In this document: one piece after another, positions 52,468 to 58,911 of the stretch
Position numbering within the stretch: position 1 is the first letter of the stretch
How the letters are laid out: each line of letters opens with the position of its first letter
From: Acrasis kona
Taxonomy: Eukaryota; Heterolobosea; Eutetramitea; Acrasida; Acrasidae
Length of the DNA stretch: 58,911 bases
NCBI GenBank assembly: GCA_026419775.2
Contig: JAOPGA020001113.1
Location: 1-58,911 of the forward strand
Direction: 5' to 3'
The notes under the pieces: model-generated
Told to the model about the DNA's origin: nothing
The model's database searches: none
What the model saw: only the letters and a program-made list of their open reading frames with translations
Made by a program: the position numbers and the translations under genes

Positions 52468-52543
52468 AAAAGTAGCAATTTGTTGCACCAAACTGGTTAC
52501 CTAAACACGCTAAGTTGACCTCAAATACACAAACAAAACAAAC
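52468..52543. promoter_or_regulatory. 76-bp divergent start region, armadillo and PX-F-box genes
   Basis: Start codons at 52467 (minus) and 52544 (plus) leave 76 bp. A GT...AG pair on the minus strand upstream of 52467 hints that the armadillo gene could have a 5' untranslated exon that overlaps the neighbour. Confidence 0.35.
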
Positions 52544-54285
52544 ATGATTAGACGTCATAGCAGTGCCACGATGGAACAGAAGGAGTCATCAAACCTGCCA
52601 AAGAATAAAAAGAATATGGTAGAAGCGATCATAGTAGGAACCAGTTCTACATCCATACTAAAGAGGAGGTTGTCCTCTGCTGCTCTCTCTGTTCCATCAA
52701 CTTTTCTAAATGAAAGCCAGTCTTATCACCCCAGTCCTCAATCGCCACTATCACCTACCAGTCAAATCTCGCATTTTTTACCAAATCCAATCAAAAACCC
52801 CGAACAAAGGGATTATACTGTATGAAATTTCCTTCACAGCATGTTACTGATTTATTCAGGCGTATACAATACATGTCCGCAAGAAGGGACTCCAACGGTC
52901 GTGGTCTGTACAAAGGAGATACAGGGAATTCCATACACTTCACAAAACTGTGAGTCTGTCGAACCTCTTTGATGTTTATCTTTTTAGCTACAGCAAGTAC
53001 AACAAAATCTCGTTTTATCCACAAGAAGATCACTCGCATTTGATTTTCAACTGGAGCAAAATGATGTAACCGTACCAACACTACCACCCAAAATTTTTTT
53101 CAACAATATGAAACAAGAGAACGTTAAAAAAAGACTAGTAGGACTGCAACAGTTTTTGGATGGACTATGCTCGCAACAATTGCTCGTACAGACCGATGCT
53201 GTTAAGGAATTTTTAACGCTAAACAAGTACGAAGTCTCTCCATTTTATAAACTCCCTGACGAGTTATTCAGCTCGGTATTCAAGTATGTCATCAACTTTC
53301 TACAATCTTTAACTTTTTTAGGTTTTTAACTATGAAAGATTTATTTCCAACACTGCTTCACGTTTGTAAGTGGTGGAAGGACATTTTATATAACTCCTTT
53401 CAGAACATGAACGTTTCTCACATTAAAGAGTACGTATTCTTCAACACCACAGCAATCAACGTCGATGTCATCCCCGATCTCTTACAATTCGTTACACTTT
53501 TCAAACGACTCAGAAATGTCACGCTGTCCAAAATTCGCGAACTAACGGACGAAGACCTTGACGTAATCGTCAAGAATTGTAAATTTTTAGAAAACATTTC
53601 TCTGATCAGTTGTGGTCGATTACAACAACCTTTATTATCGCTCAGGTGTTTCGAAACAACTCGTGTATCAGAAAAACCACCAGCATTAAAGAGCGTTACA
53701 ATCAATTACTGTTTCAAAGTATCAACGATACGATTTATTGACGTCGACTTTTTATCAGGCTTGGTCAATTTGAATCTAATCGGAACCAGATTAGACGATC
53801 AACAATTATCGACCATACCCATTGCTGATTTTACTGGATTGACAATTTTGAGTTTATCAGAGATGAAGAATTTAAAGGAGCCGATCATTGAAAGCAAATC
53901 CTTAAATATTTTGAAAATGAGACATTGCGAAAATTTGACGAGTCCCATCATCAAGTGCATTAATTTGATCGAACTTGATCTGGGACGGACGATGATTAGC
54001 GAAAATACGTTCAAGATGGGTGTCGTTGATATGGCGTCTGCGAAGAATCTTGAAAAATTAAATTTAGACATGTGTAGTATGTTGGTCGAACCTGATTTGA
54101 GTCAGCAAGGAAACAATCTGTCCAAATTACAACACATTAATCTTGCAGCATGCGATAATTTGGAACGGTTGCGTGTAGGAGGGGAACGGGATTTAACACT
54201 AAAAGTCACATTGTGTCAAAAATTAACACGGGAGAATATACACTTGTCGGGAAATGTTCTTGTAATAATAAATGAAATTATATAG
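52544..54285 (+). CDS. PX domain, F-box and leucine-rich-repeat protein
   Basis: Four exons, 52544-52819, 52860-52949, 52988-53283 and 53322-54285 (introns 38-40 nt), 541 residues. After a disordered Ser-rich start, residues about 91-200 form a PX domain: YTIHVRKKGLQRSWSVQRRYREFHTLH, then LPPK and VKKRLVGLQQFLDGLCSQ, matching the basic RRY/F and proline-rich LPPK signatures that contact phosphoinositide. An F-box follows at about 208-248 (YKLPDELFSSVFKFLTMKDLFPTLLHVCKWWKDIL), which would bind Skp1 in an SCF ubiquitin ligase. The rest is irregular LRRs of the FBXL type (LTILSLSEMKNLKEPII, LNLDMCSMLVEPDL). Both splice joints within the PX and F-box domains are supported by restored motifs. Confidence 0.8.
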
Positions 54286-54380
54286 TACGTTGTGCAGTAA
54301 AAATAACAAAATTGTAAACCAGAAACGAAAATTTTACTATGTTGGTGCTTGTGTGAGATGAACTCAAAGTGCACATACGT

Positions 54381-55772
54381 TTATCGATCCATTGTAATAA
54401 ACTTGTTTCACGAATAAATAATGTATGGACTCACTCTGGTCCACTCTTCATCATTTAATAAATTTTTCACATTTTTTTGGTGACTGGCATATTTCTCCAA
54501 CGATACTTTCCAATTATAAATCGCACATTCTTTTCCCATCAAAACAGTCGCCAACTCTTCGGCACGATTGGCAATGTCTTTTACGGTATGACTATAGTCA
54601 TTGGCCCATTTTAATTTCCTGGGTAAATCGCTGAGATCTTCCCGTAATGGTATGTACTCTTGATATGGAGTTAATTTTCCATTGTATTGCGTGACTTTTG
54701 AATTGGTACTGATGATGAGCGATTTGCTGAATAATCTCCTCAAGGATACTTGGCCGCTCATTACAATGTGATACCGATAGCTCATCTGCTCTACTAAATT
54801 CATGGGTGTATCTAGTAATTGTCTCTTTTCCTTCAAATCTTTTAATTCTTGTTCGGTACATGTTTCGCATGAATATAACTTTGCGTCAACCAGTTGCGGA
54901 AATCTCAAGCTGAAGGCCAATAATTTCCCAATGTTTGATTCCGCGAGTGGTGTGGATTCGGAAAACGTTCCTCTGAATAGAGCCACTTTGTTTCGGTCGT
55001 GGAATAAATGTCTCCCTTTGATGCGGTCGAGCTTGTTCTTTTCGACGGCTTCCCAAATGTTAATGGCCGTAATGTTCGGCACGGTAATCATGTTTTCGGT
55101 GGGTTGATTGGTCATGGTAAACAATACTTGACCAAAATTGTCTTCGGGTTCGTTTGATTCCTCATTCAAATCACCAAGGTGAAGTGCGAAACGAGTGTCC
55201 GGTATTTTAAAAGCACTGGTTAGGTCGCTCATAAAGTCATAAATCATCCCATGAACACCGGAACTATAATCTTTTCTCCTCACGTAGAATTGATTATTTA
55301 CAATCAACATGTGGAGAATGTTTTTTCGGTCAAGAAGTAAATTCAAGTTTTGTTCTCCAGAAAGCTTTTCGTCGTTGATTTTGTTAAAGTTATCCCCAAT
55401 GAACGAAACACAGGAGGATTGTGGTTGGTTCCAATCCCTATTTATCAACTGAGTGGAAATTCGAGGGAAAAACCTCCTGTACATGGTCTCGTTAAATACT
55501 GTAAGATATAGTAGTAGCAAAATCAATACGCAGAGGAATCCTGTAATGAGAAGACAAATCCTAGGTTTTTGTACAAAGTGCATAATTGGTGCCTTAACTA
55601 CGACAGAAGATCTACTCATCGTTCGCTTCCTGCGCACCTTGCGATTGGCTTCTATTTCTGGTTCATGTTGAGTTGTTTCATGTTGGTCTGGTACAAAATT
55701 AGGGAAAATTCCGTCAGAAAGTTCCTTTCGATGGGTAGGTCGGTGTGTTGGGGTAAACTCACTCGTTTGCAT
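54381..55772 (-). CDS. GT90/CAP10-type glycosyltransferase, type II membrane protein
   Basis: The main exon is 54435-55772. A 33-nt intron to 54402 and a last exon 54381-54401 would end the protein EEWTRFITMDR, 452 residues; without it the frame reads a few residues into the intron. The start is ATG 55772. A basic cytosolic N-terminus is followed by a signal anchor (about residues 73-93, LLITGFLCVLILLLLYLTVF). The luminal part carries CAP10/POGLUT features: VALFRGTFSEST, then SGQVSLRRLFSKSLIISTNSK and YIPLREDLSDLPRKLKWANDY, the nucleotide-sugar region. Members transfer glucose or xylose to protein or polysaccharide in the ER or Golgi. The acceptor cannot be inferred. Confidence 0.8.
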
Positions 55773-56179
55773 TCTGATCAACCAGGTTTACTCTGAATAT
55801 CCTGGTGGTAAAATCATCCATCACAACAAAAGAGAGCTATAACTAGTTTTTGATTGCCAAATCATCAAAATAAAGTCAACAACCCAATAAAGTGTAAGTT
55901 CTTTTTTTGATGGCATTTTTAAAAGCTCGGTTTATGGATTATCCAGGATATTTTACCCGCGCAATATGATTATGTATAGGTAGCCCTGAATGGATGAATG
56001 TATGAATGTTCGGGCTATATTGTACACCCTTGGTCATGACAATAAAATCGAAGTTTTACAACGTAAAGAAGAATGGTTGAACAAAGACAAGATTTTGATT
56101 TATCATACAGTTTTAGATTTATTGGCTCCTACCTAGGTGCGGCAACATGAAATTTATCTAAACAACATACACAATGTCA
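55773..56179. other. No gene seen
   Basis: About 400 bp of AT-rich DNA between the start of the GT90 gene and the stop of the next minus-strand gene. It presumably holds the GT90 promoter. No repeat or RNA is recognised. Confidence 0.5.
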
Positions 56180-56861
56180 CTATTTTTCGAAAGTGAGGTT
56201 GATCAAATCCTCAATTCTCTCGGGTAAATCTCCTTCTGTTGGTGCACTACCCCTCAACAAGGCTGAAACACCGATAAGCATAAAACCTAACAACCTGTAA
56301 TCCTTGTTCTTAACAAGCTCCCAATAACGTTGTTGAGTGAATTTTTTAGGATCCTCACCAAGTACGGCTCCATTAATCATGAGGGACATAGCACGGCAGA
56401 AATCATGATATTGCTGGTAAAAGTCAAGTTAATCACTTTTTTTATAAATTGAATTGCAGGGTCAAGTTAATCATTTTCTCTTGGTTGACCATTTTTAAGC
56501 ACCAATATTTCTATGATAAGTCAATTACAACGACATCTTTTATACTAGTTGTGTACCCTATTAAGAGTANTTCAAGTAAATGTTAACTAATATGCGAGTC
56601 GTTGTGCCATGCGTATGGTAGTTGATGTTGAAAATTGTAAAATATTATATCCATCAGTTTTACAAAAATTGGTGATTGACTTGAATTTGATGATTAACTT
56701 AACTTTTACCAGCAATATACAACATTGCCATCATTATACGAAGACTCAACAATTTCACGTGCGACATCTACTATTACTGGCTCCATTTTATACTCCATAT
56801 CGCCATCTTGGTTGATACGGCTGAACCGTCCATATAACACTTTTCTAACTTTAAGTTTCAT
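56180..56861 (-). CDS. Small unrecognised gene interrupted by a transposon-derived intron
   Basis: Exon 1 is 56721-56861 (ATG 56861, possibly with further upstream exons) and exon 2 is 56180-56413; 124 residues. Removing 56414-56720 gives ...SYNDGNVQYHDFCRAMSLMINGAV..., continuous and in frame. The intron is 307 nt, against 33-68 nt for every other intron placed in this window, and consists almost wholly of an inverted-repeat element. Donor GTATAT comes from host sequence at the insertion site; acceptor CCAG comes from the element's terminal repeat. Before insertion the host would have read ...GNVVYHDF..., so the spliced product differs by one residue (V to Q). The protein is helical with a hydrophobic segment (LLGFMLIGVSALL); family unknown. 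Confidence 0.6.
56411..56715. mobile_element. MITE-like element with 25-bp TIRs and TA duplication, acting as an intron
   Basis: Both ends read TTGCTGGTAAAAGT, then C or T, then AAGTTAATCA inward: a 25-bp terminal inverted repeat with one mismatch. TA flanks both ends. The word GTCAAGTTAATCA recurs inside at 56461-56473, and a diverged form lies near the right end. No open frame of note is present. TA duplication and size suggest a Tc1/mariner-type MITE. One ambiguous base at 56570. See the host gene entry for splicing. Confidence 0.75.
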
Positions 56862-57305
56862 CACAAGTAAATAGTTTTCATAATATGTGTCACCACCAAT
56901 CTTCAGTACGGACAATAAAAAGGTCAAGCATTTATCTCAACAATTCAGCAATAGAGATGATTAATGAGCCTGCTCAGCCCTCACCCACGTATAATGTTAG
57001 CAAACATTTGAACTTTGAAGGTGCGACATCAAAATCTGCGAGTTAAAAAGTAGAAATCCACCAAAAGAATGATACTAATCCCTTCCCTTGTCCAAATTCA
57101 AGAGATCTTATGTCAAAATCCAGCTCCATTCTTGCACTATTCGGTGGCGGTTGGATTGGTTAGTGCCGGGATGATAGCTGGATACAACAAATGATGGAAT
57201 TCAATGACATTTAATATTTAAGTGTCTTAGAAAAGAGTGAATACTGATTACAATAAATATTTTTATCTTATGTTAGAAAATTCTTGACATGTATGGTTAG
57301 ATTTT
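56862..57305. other. Upstream region of the small gene; no clear exon
   Basis: The open frame of exon 1 extends upstream to about 56927 without an ATG, and an AG at about 56903-56904 on the minus strand could be an acceptor, so a further 5' exon may lie here. I could not find one with confidence. The 3' end of the UBR-like gene abuts at 57306. Confidence 0.3.
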
Positions 57306-58835
57306 TCAACATCCAAAACAGTTTCTTATGCAACCAAGCAGACCTACTGATCTAGTCAACGCGGTGATGTTTGCATTTTGGGTTGCATCACTAGCGTTCA
57401 ATGTGGCAATGTTTGCATTTTGGGTTGCATCACTAGCGGTCAATGTGGCAATGTTTGCGTTTTGGGTAGCATCACTAACAGTCAACGCGGCAATGTTTGC
57501 ATTTTGGGTTGCATCACTAACAGTCAACGCAATTATATTCGCGTCATGCTTGGCATCATTGGCTATTAGTTTTTCCAATTTTGCAGTTAGTACATCATTC
57601 TGTTTCGTTAGTTGCTTGACTTGTTCCTTTAAGATCACAACTTGCATCTTGAGTTGATCTTCAGTAATGATGTAGGAATCGCTGGTGTCAAGGTCAGTTG
57701 ACGGGCTTTTTGGTAGTACAACTGTTTCAGGTTCAATCACAACGGCGAAATCAGGAGCCTCGAAATCCTTCAGGTTTTTAGCATGTGCTAAGAGAGAATG
57801 TACACTAGGTGCCTTGCAATATGATGGTACACAATTGCATTGGTATATACCCAATAAAGGCGCTCTCACAACATCACAAGTATTGTGACAAATGATTGCA
57901 CATTCAGGGCACACTAAAATACCACAAGTAGAGCATTTATAGCAAAACCCATAAGTAATGGTATCATAACCGCAGCTGTCATTCCACATATTCTCCACGA
58001 AATCAAAATATTCAAAATTGTTTTTACAAACTTTGAAATTGATTTTAGACATTGATGCTTTATTTGAGGGGTTCAATATTTTTTTTGTCATCAGCGACAT
58101 GCCAAAGCAATTTCCTGTAACGGATTTTGTGTTCAAAAGCCTCTTGATATCATTGTCCGTGGGAACATAAAAAGTGGTTTTTACCCCATCGATCAAGTAA
58201 GTTTGTTCAAATTCTACTTTTTTCAATGGGAAATATCTTCTTTCTATTTTGACAAGAGTAGCAGTTCTATCTTGGGTAGAAACAGTGTATGTTCCAAAGC
58301 ACCATGGAAAATCTTTGACGATTAACGCTAGTTCTGGTAAGACTTCCAATTGTCTTGGTGAGAAACTCAATACTGACTTGAAAGAACGTCCCTGTTGATA
58401 TTTACACTCGACCCAGTCGTTCAACTTCTTCTGGAAGTTGAGAAATCCATCCTTGGTATGGATGACAACGTGGTAGTTTTTAGTCGGTCCTCCAAACAAA
58501 GATATAACATATCGAGATGGTGCTGTGTGTTTTACCTCAATAGGATCAATACCGTACGTTAACTTTAAGCTTAATTTAAGGGCATCAGGGCAACACACTA
58601 GCACTTTGTCCATAAAGGCCGTCTCGTCTTTAATTTTCTTGTATTCAGTGGTAATTAAAAAATCTCCTTCAGTAGATTGGTTCGGATCAACACGACTTTG
58701 CTCGTCGGTAGTCTTCTTATTTTGAGTGAGAACAATATCTTCTTGAGATGGTTGGTTCAAAACAACACTATATTGCTCATTAAGGCTTGTTGTGGCATCC
58801 TCTGGACTTTCGATGGTGATGTTTGACATTGACAT
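57306..58835 (-). CDS. Protein with UBR-box-like zinc finger and C-terminal 14-residue repeats
   Basis: The 509-residue single-exon product has an acidic disordered start (about 1-65), a mixed alpha/beta region without known family (about 66-270), then a cysteine-rich stretch at about 285-345 (CGYDTITYGFCYKCSTCGILVCPECAIICHNTCDVVRA ... YQCNC). Spacing resembles the UBR box that binds N-degrons, but the second His of the usual HxxH is Cys (CHNTC). A coiled coil follows (QLKMQVVILKEQVKQLTKQNDVLTAKLEKLI), extended by five units of 14 residues (SDATQNANIAALTV type, exactly two heptads each), so the repeats probably continue the coil. The end is LLGCIRNCFGC, perhaps a lipidation or metal site. N-degron binding is a guess; a variant RING/PHD-like finger is the alternative. 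Confidence 0.6.
   Translation of the reverse strand: MSMSNITIESPEDATTSLNEQYSVVLNQPSQEDIVLTQNKKTTDEQSRVDPNQSTEGDFLITTEYKKIKDETAFMDKVLVCCPDALKLSLKLTYGIDPIEVKHTAPSRYVISLFGGPTKNYHVVIHTKDGFLNFQKKLNDWVECKYQQGRSFKSVLSFSPRQLEVLPELALIVKDFPWCFGTYTVSTQDRTATLVKIERRYFPLKKVEFEQTYLIDGVKTTFYVPTDNDIKRLLNTKSVTGNCFGMSLMTKKILNPSNKASMSKINFKVCKNNFEYFDFVENMWNDSCGYDTITYGFCYKCSTCGILVCPECAIICHNTCDVVRAPLLGIYQCNCVPSYCKAPSVHSLLAHAKNLKDFEAPDFAVVIEPETVVLPKSPSTDLDTSDSYIITEDQLKMQVVILKEQVKQLTKQNDVLTAKLEKLIANDAKHDANIIALTVSDATQNANIAALTVSDATQNANIATLTASDATQNANIATLNASDATQNANITALTRSVGLLGCIRNCFGC
57366..57560 (-). repeat. 42-bp coding minisatellite, about 4.5 copies
   Basis: Copies beginning GTTTGCATTTTGGGT at about 57368, 57410, 57452 and 57494 differ at only a few positions; a more diverged unit follows at about 57536. 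Each encodes 14 residues of the coiled-coil repeat. The near-identity indicates recent expansion or homogenisation. Confidence 0.85.
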
Positions 58836-58911
58836 ACTATCTTACAATAAAATTGTTTTGATTACCATTTAATAAGGAACAAATCCATACAACACAGAAA
58901 GCACTCCGATG

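Noticed and set aside
1-58911. CRISPR array, bacterial operon or prophage signals
   Set aside because: All genes are eukaryotic with spliceosomal introns; the repeats seen are TIRs, foldbacks and a coding minisatellite, none with CRISPR-like spacing.

Overview
ORGANISM AND STYLE. This is nuclear DNA of a compact, probably unicellular eukaryote. Genes are densely packed on both strands and carry GT-AG introns. I could place about 30 introns by reading-frame and homology continuity; nearly all are 33-49 nt. The gene set (Rab5, KDM1/LSD1-type demethylase, GOLPH3-like and SCAMP proteins, a cAMP-receptor-like GPCR, a TmcB-like membrane protein, C2CD5, a Shiftless-like zinc protein, GT90, lysosomal-type beta-mannosidase and LCAT/PLA2G15-like enzymes) suggests an amorphean protist such as an amoebozoan, or an early-diverging relative of fungi or animals. 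The exact lineage cannot be fixed from the sequence alone. LEFT PART, 1 to about 13.9 kb: a transposon graveyard. In order it holds a possible broken gene end (to 1078), a palindromic tandem repeat (1639-1740), a LINE 3' fragment (2521-3057), a large foldback/tandem repeat block (4240-5820), a tRNA-like pol III relic, LINE 5' fragments (5968-6950), a Tc1/IS630-like DDE fragment (7646-8120), a MULE-like fragment (8196-8740) next to or split by a structurally complete PIF/Harbinger element (8751-10935), an unrecognised coiled-coil pseudogene (11280-12107), and a second TIR transposon (12153-13883) whose single long frame carries three in-frame stops. RIGHT PART, 13.98 to 58.9 kb: an almost continuous run of host genes, often head-to-head (28-76 bp between starts) or tail-to-tail (6-43 bp between stops). 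Secretory and lysosomal functions dominate the first half: LCAT-like acyltransferase, beta-mannosidase, GPP34, SCAMP, a type II tandem glycosyltransferase, C2CD5, a GPCR, Rab5 and, later, GT90. Nuclear, RNA and cytoskeletal genes follow: SWIRM-amine oxidase-SRI, two long coiled-coil proteins, a Shiftless-like protein, a Cmc-type CX9C protein, a large armadillo protein, a PX-F-box-LRR protein and a UBR-box-like protein. MOST NOTABLE. (1) A 305-bp TIR element with TA duplication (56411-56715) lies inside a small gene where a spliceable intron would be. Splicing from a GT in the flanking host DNA to an AG supplied by the terminal repeat restores the reading frame, so it looks like a transposon-derived intron. 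(2) An LSD1-like demethylase ends in an apparent SRI (Set2-Rpb1-interacting) domain. (3) A clear homologue of the vertebrate antiviral frameshift inhibitor Shiftless sits in what looks like a protist. (4) One protein combines a PX domain, an F-box and leucine-rich repeats.
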